From an uncultured Collinsella sp. (GTDB taxonomy: Bacteria > Actinomycetota > Coriobacteriia > Coriobacteriales > Coriobacteriaceae), in the NCBI GenBank assembly GCA_900768435.1, contig CAAGCW010000027.1:1-34260 (forward strand): DNA of 34,260 bases. The letters are read 5' to 3'. The notes under the pieces are model-generated. The model did no database searches, had not been told where the DNA came from, and was given only the letters and a program-made list of their open reading frames with translations. A program made the translations under genes and the position numbers. The stretch's first letter is position 1. Each line of letters opens with the position of its first letter. Of this stretch, positions 16,584-24,382 are shown one piece after another.

Positions 16584-17990
16584 ATGCGCCAAAACGGATC
16601 CAACTTAAACGGGCGTTCGGGTGCGCGTCCGACGGCGCGCCGCGACCTGGGGCAGCTGCCCAGCGGTCAGCGCCGTCGCCGCCGTAAGCCCGGCGCGATG
16701 TACCTCAACCATAGCCGCGGGTTTAGCGACCGCAGCGCGCGCATCGGCAACGGGCGCTCGCCGCGCCGACCGTCCCGTCTGCCCTATGCGCTCATTGCCG
16801 TGGGCTGTGCGCTCGTGCTGTTTATCGCTGCCGTCGTGGGCTACGTCAACCGCAGCGTGGACGTGGAGCTCAACGGCCAGAAGACCGCGGTGCGCGTGGG
16901 CTCTACGCTGCAGAATCTCATAGACGACCAGGAGTTGACTGACACCTACGACGCAGGCGACCTGTTGGCCGTCGATGACAGCGTGCTCAAGCGCCATGGC
17001 GGCGAAAAGCTGTCGGTTAAGGTGGACGGCAAGCGCATAAAACAGGGCAAATGGGATAGCCGCGAACTTGAGGGTGGCGAGAAGGTGACGGTCAAGGATG
17101 GCCGTAACACCTACGAGAAGCATGAGGTTCAGGCTACGGTTATCGAGCCCAAGCTCAAGGTCGAGGGCACGGGCGCTATCGAGTATGTGCAGACGTGGGG
17201 CGTTCAGGGCCGCTCCGAGGTGTGGGTTGGTGAGCAGTCGGGCAAGACGCAGGACCGCGGCGAGGTTGTGCCCGCCACCGATTGCGTCGTTGCGTGCGCC
17301 AGCGTGGCGCCCAAGGGCAACGAAAAGTACGTGGCGCTGACGTTTGACGAGGGTCCGAGCGGTGCGACCAAGCAGATTTTGCAGGTACTCAAGGAAAAGG
17401 GCGTCACCGCGACGTTCTTCCTGTCGGGCGATGCGGCCGAGGCCTCGCCTGCCACGGCCAAGGCGATTGTCGATGCCGGGTGCGAGATCGGATCCAACAG
17501 CTACAGCGACGATTCGCTCAAGGGTCAGGACCGTGAGGCGGTACGCGAGCAGATCACGAAAGGCGCTGATGCGATTAAGTCGGCGACCGGCGTGAAGACG
17601 ATGCTACTGCGTGCTCCCTACGCTGCCTTTGACGAGCAAGACTGGATTGATGCGATGGACCTGGTCTCCGCCGTGGTCTCGTGGAATATTGACTCGGGCG
17701 ACTGGCTGCTCAACGGTGCCGACGAGCAGGTCTCAACGGTGCTCGATTCGGTGACGCCGGGCAATATCGTGCTGCTCACCGATAGAGACGAATGCGCCGA
17801 GCAGACGCTCGAGGCGCTGCCGCAGATTATCGACGGTCTTGTCGCCGACGGCTACAAGATCGTGACGCTCAGCGACCTGGTCAAGACGGACACGTCGCTG
17901 AGCAAAAAGCTCACCTCGCTGACGAAGGTCACCATGCCCAAGGACGCCGTGTTCCCCCAACTTGCCGAGGACGATGACACCGCAGAGTAG
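16584..17990 (+). CDS. NodB-like polysaccharide deacetylase homologue, probably inactive
   Basis: A 468-aa protein. An Arg-rich cytoplasmic N-terminus (about 65 residues) precedes one transmembrane helix (about 68-90, ALIAVGCALVLFIAAVVGYV). A beta-rich region at about 92-150 (VELNGQKTAVRVGSTLQNL) resembles the small DUF348-type domains of surface proteins. Residues about 245-450 form a NodB fold. Motif 1 is TFDEGP (Asp255, then Glu256 instead of the usual second Asp). Motif 2, normally HSxxxH-like, reads N305-S-Y-S-D309, so both metal-binding histidines are gone. Motif 3 is RAPYA rather than RPPYG. DSGDW of motif 4 is kept, but LLHD of motif 5 reads LLTD. It is probably a surface-exposed binding or scaffold protein, unless D255/N305/D309 hold a metal differently. 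Confidence 0.88.
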   Translation: MRQNGSNLNGRSGARPTARRDLGQLPSGQRRRRRKPGAMYLNHSRGFSDRSARIGNGRSPRRPSRLPYALIAVGCALVLFIAAVVGYVNRSVDVELNGQKTAVRVGSTLQNLIDDQELTDTYDAGDLLAVDDSVLKRHGGEKLSVKVDGKRIKQGKWDSRELEGGEKVTVKDGRNTYEKHEVQATVIEPKLKVEGTGAIEYVQTWGVQGRSEVWVGEQSGKTQDRGEVVPATDCVVACASVAPKGNEKYVALTFDEGPSGATKQILQVLKEKGVTATFFLSGDAAEASPATAKAIVDAGCEIGSNSYSDDSLKGQDREAVREQITKGADAIKSATGVKTMLLRAPYAAFDEQDWIDAMDLVSAVVSWNIDSGDWLLNGADEQVSTVLDSVTPGNIVLLTDRDECAEQTLEALPQIIDGLVADGYKIVTLSDLVKTDTSLSKKLTSLTKVTMPKDAVFPQLAEDDDTAE

Positions 17991-17991
17991 T

Positions 17992-18023
17992 CATTGGGTA
18001 GTCGTTTAAGAACGTCCCCAATG
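17992..18023. repeat. Short CATTGGG/CCCAATG repeat
   Basis: CATTGGG (17992-17998) and CCCAATG (18017-18023) are inverted around TAGTCGTTTAAGAACGTC. This is a degenerate member of the family of blocks R1 and R2, placed, like them, directly after a stop codon. It could act as a weak terminator. Confidence 0.6.
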
Positions 18024-18101
18024 GCTATGTCACGGATACGTCAGCGTTTGGTATGCCTGCAATGTGCAGCGCATAAATTCGATGCCGCAGGGCGATGCTG
18101 A

Positions 18102-18110
18102 TGCTATAGT
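18102..18110 (+). promoter_or_regulatory. Extended -10 promoter of the MgtE-like/NRMT operon
   Basis: TGCTATAGT is an extended -10 (TGn plus TATAGT), the same type as at 12159. Transcription would begin near 18117, leaving a leader of roughly 200 nt. Confidence 0.5.
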
Positions 18111-18116
18111 TACTGC

Positions 18117-18302
18117 GGTTAATGAGGGTCAAGAGAAAGGTTACAGGTGAAATCCAAACCTCGACCATACAGTCGATGACCCCATGCAGGTGCTTTTTGC
18201 GCATGCACGGGGTGTAAGCGTCGAGCGGCGTGCCGCCCGCGCATGCGTATACATATCCAGAAGCCCCCGGACGCCGCACGCGCGGCCGCGTCCGGAGGAA
18301 TA
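18117..18302 (+). promoter_or_regulatory. Structured 5' leader, candidate riboswitch or attenuator
   Basis: P1 pairs GGGTCA (18126-18131) with TGACCC (18177-18182). Inside it sit P2, AGGTT/AACCT (18138-18142, 18157-18161), capped by ACAGGTGAAATCC, and P3, TCGAC/GTCGA (18161-18165, 18172-18176). P2, P3 and P1 follow with no unpaired bases between them on the 3' side, a compact three-way junction. An alternative stem pairs ACCCC (18179-18183) with GGGGT (18209-18213), supported by ATGC/GCAT, and would break P1. A third hairpin, CCGGACGC/GCGTCCGG (18267-18274, 18288-18295), overlaps the GGAGG ribosome-binding site. Mutually exclusive stems before an ion-transport operon suggest ligand or Mg2+ sensing. 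I could not fit it to the M-box as I remember it. Confidence 0.45.
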
Positions 18303-18335
18303 ATGATGGGGAGCACCATTGAATTATCTGAGTGA
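18303..18335 (+). CDS. Possible 10-codon leader ORF overlapping the MgtE-like start
   Basis: ATGATGGGGAGCACC... runs ten codons to TGA (18333-18335). It has the strongest ribosome-binding site in the leader (GGAGG, 18294-18298, 4 nt before the first ATG). It is out of frame with the transporter gene and covers its TTG start, and its stop lies 1 nt before an in-frame ATG at 18337. It could regulate the transporter by competition or by termination-reinitiation. It could equally be fortuitous. Confidence 0.25.
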   Translation: MMGSTIELSE

Positions 18336-20163
18336 GATGCTCAAGTTGCCGGTCTTGGACGTCGACGGCGAAAAGCTCGGCGTGGTCAACGATTTTGGCA
18401 TTGCTACCGGCGAAGTTTTTCCGCACGTGACGTCGCTCGCGTTCCGCGGTCCCGGCAAGACGCCGTTCATGATCAGCTGGCGCAAATGGGTCGACCGTAT
18501 CGATGAGACAGGCGTGTATCTCAACACGTCTGCCACCAATATTCGCTTCTCGTACCTGCAGCCGACCGAGCTCCTCCTGGCGCGCGATGTGCTCAACAAG
18601 CAGATCGTCGACACGCAGGGCATGAAGGTCGTGCGCGTCAACGACATCAAGTTTTCCATGTCGGGCGAAAACCAGCTGCGCCTGCTGGGCGCCGAGGTCG
18701 GTGCCCGCGGTCTGCTACGCGCCATCAGCCCCGCGCTCGAGCATATCGTCGAAGGCTTTATGAAGCACCTGGGCAAGCCGCTCAGTGAGGACATCATCGC
18801 TTGGTCCTACATGGACCTGCTCGACCGCTCGACCAAGAACATTCAACTCTCGGTGTCGCACAAGACGCTCGGCGAGCTGCACCCTGCCGATATCGCCGAC
18901 ATTATCGAGCAGCTCGACCCGCGCCTACGTGCGCAGGTGTTTGCGCAGCTCGATACTGCCCAGGCCGCCGAGGCCATCTCGGAGTTCGATGACGACGAGC
19001 TTATGACCGAGATGCTCGAGGGCCTGTCCGACACGGACGCATCGTCGATGCTGGCCATGATGGACCCGGACGATGCAGCCGACCTGATCGACGAGCTCGA
19101 TTATGAGAAGGCCGAGAAGCTCCTGCGCCTGATGGGCGTCAAGGAGGAGAAGGCGATTCGTAACCTGCTGGGGTATGAGGACAACACCGCCGGCCGCATC
19201 ATGACCTCGGAGTTTGTCTCCCTGCCCGCCACGGCAACGGTCGGTGACGCCATCGAGGCGATTCGCGAGCTCGACGAGGACTTCGAGAGCGTCTACTACG
19301 TCTATACCGAGGATCCGAGCGGCATGCTGACCGGTGTGCTTTCGCTGCGAACGCTGATCGTAGCCGATCGCGACGCCACGCTGGGTCAGCTGGCCTATCG
19401 CGACCTGGTCTACGTGTCGCCCGACGAGGACCAGGAAGACGTAACGGACGAGATGACCAAGTATGACCTGGTCGCTATCCCCGTCTGCGACGAGAACCGC
19501 CACATCCTGGGTATCGTAACCTTCGACGACGCCATGGACGTTATCGCCGAGGAGCATCAGGAGGACCTGCAGATCGCCGGTGTCGGCTCGGGCGACAGCG
19601 CGTCGGACGACTCGACGAACGTGCTCAGCTGGTTCGTGCATCGACAGTACTGGGTTGTTGTGTGGGGCATCGCGTCGTGCATCATGGCGACCGTGCTGGG
19701 AACGGCGCTCGGCTCCGCGCATCTGGTGGTGTTCCCCATGTGCGCCATGCCGCTCGTGCTGCTGGCGGCCTCGCGCATGGTGTCGTTCGTCAAGAACTAC
19801 TTCCTGGAGTATGACGGTCACGACGACGAGCCCAAGCCGTATCTGGGGTTCTTCTTCCAGAGCACGGGCATGGGCCTGATTCTGTCGCTCGTGACCTACC
19901 TGTGCGCCCAGCTGGTGCGCACCGCCGCGTTCCCCGATGCGCCCATGTTTGAGGAGCAGCTCTTTACCGGGTGCTTTAATATCGCTGCCATCATTTGCCT
20001 GGTTGGCAACATGAGCGCCGTGATTTACCTGATGGTGCTGTTCTGGCGTGACGAGCATGACCTCAACACGTCGGGCACCGCCATGAACGTCATTGCCGTC
20101 ATGATCTCGTGTGTGGCGTATTGCATCGCCGCGGTGCTGCTCGCCATGTCAGTCATGGGTTAG
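18319..20163 (+). CDS. PRC-barrel/MgtE-N/CBS protein with atypical membrane domain
   Basis: A 614-aa protein. Residues 1-75 are a PRC-barrel (YLSEMLKLPVLDVDGEKLGV). Residues about 170-285 are an MgtE N-domain (LHPADIADIIEQLDP, LLRLMGVKEEKAIRNLLGY, AGRIMTSEF), and about 290-410 a CBS pair, both the Mg2+-sensing parts of MgtE. About five helices follow (435-614). These lack the GGN-x-G-x-Q pore signature expected in MgtE's membrane domain. It may therefore sense Mg2+ and gate its neighbour, or transport by a divergent pore. TTG at 18319 is preferred because GGGGAG is 5 nt upstream and the PRC fold needs YLSEML; ATG 18337 is the alternative. The NRMT gene starts 8 nt after its stop. Confidence 0.87.
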   Translation: MNYLSEMLKLPVLDVDGEKLGVVNDFGIATGEVFPHVTSLAFRGPGKTPFMISWRKWVDRIDETGVYLNTSATNIRFSYLQPTELLLARDVLNKQIVDTQGMKVVRVNDIKFSMSGENQLRLLGAEVGARGLLRAISPALEHIVEGFMKHLGKPLSEDIIAWSYMDLLDRSTKNIQLSVSHKTLGELHPADIADIIEQLDPRLRAQVFAQLDTAQAAEAISEFDDDELMTEMLEGLSDTDASSMLAMMDPDDAADLIDELDYEKAEKLLRLMGVKEEKAIRNLLGYEDNTAGRIMTSEFVSLPATATVGDAIEAIRELDEDFESVYYVYTEDPSGMLTGVLSLRTLIVADRDATLGQLAYRDLVYVSPDEDQEDVTDEMTKYDLVAIPVCDENRHILGIVTFDDAMDVIAEEHQEDLQIAGVGSGDSASDDSTNVLSWFVHRQYWVVVWGIASCIMATVLGTALGSAHLVVFPMCAMPLVLLAASRMVSFVKNYFLEYDGHDDEPKPYLGFFFQSTGMGLILSLVTYLCAQLVRTAAFPDAPMFEEQLFTGCFNIAAIICLVGNMSAVIYLMVLFWRDEHDLNTSGTAMNVIAVMISCVAYCIAAVLLAMSVMG

Positions 20164-20171
20164 GTGGTCGC

Positions 20172-21434
20172 GTGCAAAATACCAAGCAAAAGTCGGGCAC
20201 CAAGCAAAAGCTGACCATCGCGGCCATCTTTGGCGCTATGGGTCCCGGTCTGCTGGCGGCGCTTTCGGGCAATGACGCCGGCGGCATTGCAACGTATTCC
20301 AGTGCGGGTGCCAGCTATGGCTACAAGATGCTCTGGATGCTTCCCGTCATGACTGTGCTGCTCATCGTGACGCAGGAGACCGCGGCGCGCTGCGGCTGCG
20401 TCACGGGTAAGGGCCTGGCATCGCTCATTCGCGAGCGTTTTGGCGTGCGCAAGAGTGTACTTGCTATGGCGGCGCTGTTGATCGCCAACACGGCTGTGAC
20501 CATTTCGGAGTTTGCGGGCATCGCCAGCGGTCTTGCTCTCTTTGGCGTGCCGGCGAGCATCTCGGTGCCGTTGGTGGCGCTGCTGGTATGGATGCTTACC
20601 ATGTCGGGTAGTTTCCAGCGCATCGAGAAGATTCTGCTGCTGGTGAGCTGCGTGTTCGTGACCTATATCGTCGCCGCGTTTATGGCTGGCCCCAACTGGG
20701 GCGAGGTCGCGGTCGACCTGGTCGTGCCCAACATTCAAAATGACCCCAGCTACGTGTCGCTCGTGGTCGCAACGATCGGTACCACCATCGCGCCGTGGAT
20801 GATTTTCTTGGCGCAGAACAACGTGGTCGATAAGAACGCGGGCGAGGACGATATCGTGCTGCAGCGCATCGATACCGTGAGCGGCTCGCTTGCCGCCGAT
20901 GTCATTGCCGGCTTTATTATCATCACGACCGGCACGGTGTTGTTCCCGGCGGGTATTCAGATTAGCGATGCTGCCGATGCTGCCCGCGCGCTGGAGCCTA
21001 TTGCGGGTCAGTGGTCTACGGTACTGTTTGCCTCGGGCCTGGTCGCGGCGAGCTTCTTGGCTGCCTGCGTGCTGCCGGGCGTTACGTCGAGCGCTATCTG
21101 CGAGGCATTTGGCTGGGAGCGCGGTGCCGACCGCAGCTGGGACGAGGCCCCGGTCTATCGCGGCATCATTACGGCCATCATCGGTATCTCTGCCGTGCTG
21201 GTGCTTATGCCCGGTGTCGATCTGTTCCAGATTATGATGACCTCGCAGGTCATCAATGGCGTGCTACTGCCCGTGGTTCTGGTGTTCCAAGTGGTTATCG
21301 CCGCCGACCGTCACATTATGGGTGCCAACCGCAACGGCCGCGTGTGGAATGTGCTCACTTGGGCGACTATCGGTGTGATTACGGTGCTGACGGTCGTCAT
21401 GTTTGTCCTGCAGGCGATGGGCTACAGCGCTTAG
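20172..21434 (+). CDS. NRAMP-related divalent metal (probably Mg2+) transporter
   Basis: A 420-aa protein with about 11 helices of the LeuT-like NRAMP fold. The canonical DPGN of helix 1 reads D35-A-G-G38, keeping the Asp but losing the Asn. The A-x-x-M-P-H of helix 6 reads TTIAPW (about 204-209), losing the Met and His used by Mn2+/Fe2+ transporters. This replaced-ligand pattern defines the NRAMP-related Mg2+ transporters (NRMTs) such as the one characterised from Eggerthella lenta; assignment to that clade is from memory. The start is GTG 20172, with AGGTGG just upstream; the frame extends to 20109 inside the previous gene. Coexpression with a CBS/MgtE-N protein fits Mg2+ uptake. A terminator follows. 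Confidence 0.88.
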   Translation: MQNTKQKSGTKQKLTIAAIFGAMGPGLLAALSGNDAGGIATYSSAGASYGYKMLWMLPVMTVLLIVTQETAARCGCVTGKGLASLIRERFGVRKSVLAMAALLIANTAVTISEFAGIASGLALFGVPASISVPLVALLVWMLTMSGSFQRIEKILLLVSCVFVTYIVAAFMAGPNWGEVAVDLVVPNIQNDPSYVSLVVATIGTTIAPWMIFLAQNNVVDKNAGEDDIVLQRIDTVSGSLAADVIAGFIIITTGTVLFPAGIQISDAADAARALEPIAGQWSTVLFASGLVAASFLAACVLPGVTSSAICEAFGWERGADRSWDEAPVYRGIITAIIGISAVLVLMPGVDLFQIMMTSQVINGVLLPVVLVFQVVIAADRHIMGANRNGRVWNVLTWATIGVITVLTVVMFVLQAMGYSA

Positions 21435-21455
21435 CGCCTCTTTTGGGTTTCGAGC

Positions 21456-21486
21456 GGCCGCTGCCATGGGTCGCGGCCTCTTTTTT
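21456..21486 (+). terminator. Intrinsic terminator of the MgtE-like/NRMT operon
   Basis: GGCCGC (21456-21461) pairs with GCGGCC (21473-21478) around an 11-nt loop, followed by TCTTTTTT. Confidence 0.75.
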
Positions 21487-21511
21487 GCCCGTTATAGGGG
21501 GTTAGTTATAT

Positions 21512-21749
21512 GGTAGTGGACAGAAAAGGCCAAATATGAGTACTGCTGCTAAGTGAATATCATTTACATCTAAGAAGATAATGAACATAATCGATAGTAT
21601 GTTCATCAAAATTAGCTCCAATATGCCCTAAACCAGTCAGGTTGGCTGCTTTAGGGGGTTGTAGGGGTCGCTCGGACGCCATTTTGGGTGGTTTTGCCTG
21701 CTACTAAAATGGTAACAGTACTCATATTTGCCCCTTTTTGTCCACGACC
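21512..21749. repeat. 238-nt inverted-repeat element, AT-rich interior
   Basis: The arms at 21512-21545 and 21716-21749 are inverted and match at 30 of 34 positions; their inner ends read AAATATGAGTACTG and CAGTACTCATATTT. Between them the sequence is much more AT-rich than the chromosome around it and contains the perfect palindrome ATGAACATA (21581-21589) / TATGTTCAT (21598-21606) and a CCCTAAA/TTTAGGG hairpin. I see no gene in it. It may be a MITE or a remnant of acquired DNA. Confidence 0.6.
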
Positions 21750-21917
21750 TCTTGGAGTCGGCTCGAAAAGAGTGATTTTGGGTTGTTTGCTGCGGGTGTG
21801 GGCTTGGAAACAACGCTCGGGGTGGCGAGGCGCCCAGAATTCGGTCGCAAGGAGGGCGTTCCTCGGCTGTGCCAGGAGTGTCCCTAGGTGCCGGCACATA
21901 AGGAACGTCCCTAACTG

Positions 21918-21955
21918 CCGGAGGGGGTGCCTGCCGTGGCAGGCACCCCCTCCGG
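21918..21955. terminator. Perfect 18-bp hairpin after the acyltransferase gene
   Basis: The arm CCGGAGGGGGTGCCTGCC (21918-21935) and its exact complement (21938-21955) enclose only two bases, GT. It lies 23 nt beyond the acyltransferase stop. It has no clear U-tract on either strand, so it may act as a processing or transcript-stabilising hairpin. Degenerate GTCCCTA and GTGCC repeat fragments surround it (about 21880-21917). Confidence 0.6.
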
Positions 21956-21978
21956 ATGTGGGAAGTTTGCGCTGCAGG

Positions 21979-24195
21979 TTACTTGTCGGTGCCCAGCTTG
22001 TGCGGCTTGAGAGCGAGCGCATTGACGAGCGCGTCGGTGGCAGACTTGACGGCTGCCGGCTGCGGATCGTTGACGTGATCCTCGGGATGCACGGGCAGGT
22101 CCTTCTTGACTGCATCGTGAATCAAGTTGAGGTACTCAGTCACGCCAGTGGTCGACAGGTGCGTGCCATCGCCATCGAACAGGTCGTTGCGATTGGCACT
22201 GTATCCGTACCAGTCGATAACGCGCACGTTCTTGTAGCGCGTAGCGGCGTTGGCGATGGCCTGGTTGGTAGAGCCAACCCACGGCTGCGGGCTGCGCGTG
22301 TTCACAAACACCACAATACGCTTGTCTCCTGCATCGGTCATGATGGCGTCGATCTGGTCGTCGGTTACCAAGCCGTTGGTGCCCAGTGCAAAGACCACGA
22401 TCTTGCCGGCAAGGTTCTGTTGGAGATAGCCCTCAAATGTCGCGCGGCCCGCATCAAACTGGCGGCCCTTTTCGGCATCGATGTGACTGTGGGGGAACAC
22501 GCCGTCAAAGGAATCGACGGCGCGCAGCGACACGGAGTCACCGATCATCAGCAGGTCGTAGGATCCGTCGGGGAAGCCGTCGTTGTCCTTGTCGGTGTCG
22601 TCGGCCGCCTGCTGGTCGGTGGGCGCGGTGTTCTTGGCTTCCTTGTTCAAAACTTCGGCGCCCTCGCCGCTCAGCGCAGACGTCTCGGGCACAAAGATCA
22701 GGCCGCCCAGCGCGATAACAAGCACGATGCCGCAAGTGGCGCACACGGGAATATGCGCGCGCACCCAGTTGGCGGGCGTGGTGGTGCCATCGCGGAATTC
22801 GGATACGGTGCGCCCAAAGGCGCCCTTTCTAAACGGCGTCTCGATAAAGCGATATGAGCATTCGGCTACGGCGACCACCAACAACACCTGCAAAATGTAC
22901 TGCCACCACGGCGTATCGTTGATGTTGGCGACTGGGTTCATGAGCAACAGTAGCGGATAGTGCCACAGGTAGATGCTGTACGAGCGCTTGCCAACCCACA
23001 CGAGCGGCTCGGCGGACAGTGCACGGGCAACCATTCCCTGGGGCTGCACGCAGGCCGCGATGACCATGAGTGTGAGGATGGAGCATAACAGCGTGCCGCC
23101 GCGATACTGGAACGCGGTGTAGCCGTTGGTGAGCGCGACCATGGCGGCAAGGCCAACCAGACCCACGACGCCCAGCACATCGATGGATGCGGGCGAGGAC
23201 CAAAAGCGCACGAGGGCGCTCGGCTGTGCCGGGACGGTCTCGGCTGCGCCGTCGGTCGTAGCGTCATGCTTGCTTTCGGCGTTCTTGTCGTGCTTGGCGG
23301 CCCCGACCAAGCGGTCGAGCCCCAGGCGATGGGCGAGACGCACCGGTGCCAGGTCGCAATCGGGGATAAAGGCCATCCAGGCGCCCAGCAGCAGCGAGAA
23401 CACGCGGGTGTCGGTGCCGTAGTACACGCGGCTGGGGTCGGCGGCGGGGTTATAGAGCACCATTATGGCGATGGCGGAGACAGCAGCCAGGCCCAGAACC
23501 ATGCGGCGCGTGTTGGGCTTGCTCATGTGCATGGATACCATAGCGAGCAGCAGCGGGGGCCAAACCAGGTAGAACTGTTCCTCGATGGCGAGCGACCAAA
23601 AGTGCGTAAGCGGCGAGGGGTCGCCCAGAGCATTGAAGTACGAGACGTTTTGGGCAATCTGCCACCAGTTGTTGAAGAACAGCAGCGATGGCAGGATGTC
23701 GGGGCGCATCTTGGTGAGCATCACGTGGTTAAAGATGGTGCACAGCGCGCAGGTCACGAACACTACCGTTACCACGGCGGGGACCAGGCGACGGATGCGG
23801 CGAATCCAGAAGCTCTTAAGGTCGATGCGGCCGGTCTTAGCGACTTCGTTGAGCAGCAAGCGCGTGATCAGATAGCCCGAAAGCACAAAGAAGATCGTGA
23901 CGCCGAGCAGGCCGCCCTGAGCCCACGTGAGGTTGAGGTGATAGAGCACCACCGCGACGACGGCAAGCGTGCGCAGACCGTCGAGCGCAGGGATGTAGCG
24001 GGACTTGGGGCGAGCAGGCGTCTGCTCCGCGGCGGGAGTGTTGGCGCGGCCCGCGTTGTTGGCAGAAGCGCGATGGGGGCTCGCGGTGCGTCGCGGCTCG
24101 TTGGCACGGCGCTCGCCCTTCACGCGTTCGTGCGGCGCCGGCTCGTTGCCCGTGCGGCGTCGACCGCGCGAGCCCGATTGCGAGAATTGTTCCAT
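21979..24195 (-). CDS. OatA-like acyltransferase with SGNH domain
   Basis: A 738-aa envelope enzyme. A basic, probably disordered cytoplasmic N-terminus (1-65) leads to an acyltransferase-3 membrane domain of 10-11 helices (about 66-445) with the family marks ALDGLRTLAVV, LYHLNL, FFVLSGYLIT and FWSLAIEEQFYLVWPP. After one more helix (about 480-500), the extracytoplasmic SGNH domain runs from about 540, with block I GDSVS (552-556), block III GTNG (605-608) and block V DGTH (Asp676, His679). This is the layout of OatA, which O-acetylates peptidoglycan MurNAc and gives lysozyme resistance; other surface glycans are possible acceptors. It is monocistronic on the minus strand, its ATG at 24193-24195. 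Confidence 0.9.
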   Translation of the reverse strand: MEQFSQSGSRGRRRTGNEPAPHERVKGERRANEPRRTASPHRASANNAGRANTPAAEQTPARPKSRYIPALDGLRTLAVVAVVLYHLNLTWAQGGLLGVTIFFVLSGYLITRLLLNEVAKTGRIDLKSFWIRRIRRLVPAVVTVVFVTCALCTIFNHVMLTKMRPDILPSLLFFNNWWQIAQNVSYFNALGDPSPLTHFWSLAIEEQFYLVWPPLLLAMVSMHMSKPNTRRMVLGLAAVSAIAIMVLYNPAADPSRVYYGTDTRVFSLLLGAWMAFIPDCDLAPVRLAHRLGLDRLVGAAKHDKNAESKHDATTDGAAETVPAQPSALVRFWSSPASIDVLGVVGLVGLAAMVALTNGYTAFQYRGGTLLCSILTLMVIAACVQPQGMVARALSAEPLVWVGKRSYSIYLWHYPLLLLMNPVANINDTPWWQYILQVLLVVAVAECSYRFIETPFRKGAFGRTVSEFRDGTTTPANWVRAHIPVCATCGIVLVIALGGLIFVPETSALSGEGAEVLNKEAKNTAPTDQQAADDTDKDNDGFPDGSYDLLMIGDSVSLRAVDSFDGVFPHSHIDAEKGRQFDAGRATFEGYLQQNLAGKIVVFALGTNGLVTDDQIDAIMTDAGDKRIVVFVNTRSPQPWVGSTNQAIANAATRYKNVRVIDWYGYSANRNDLFDGDGTHLSTTGVTEYLNLIHDAVKKDLPVHPEDHVNDPQPAAVKSATDALVNALALKPHKLGTDK

Positions 24196-24382
24196 AAAAC
24201 ATCATCCAATGACGAGAATAATCAGCACGTATTCATTGTAGCTGCCTGCCCCTGTGAATGCTTGCTGCTGGCGCAAGCTCAAGCGCGCGTCCACATCAAA
24301 GTGGACTAAAGTTATAGGGGGTGCGAGAGTGCACAATCGTTGGTCGACGGTGGGCGCAAAGCCTGAAGACGAGGAGGTTTCC

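Noticed and set aside
16584..17990. Active peptidoglycan N-deacetylase (PgdA)
   Set aside because: Both metal-binding His of motif 2 and the late His are missing.
18121..18240. M-box or cobalamin riboswitch
   Set aside because: GGTTACAGGTGAAATCC has a superficial likeness to parts of both, but the remaining conserved segments of either class are not there as I recall them. Left as an unclassified structured leader.
21688..22857. A 389-codon plus-strand frame opposite the acyltransferase
   Set aside because: It starts inside the AT-rich repeat and runs antisense to the conserved SGNH domain; no family resemblance.
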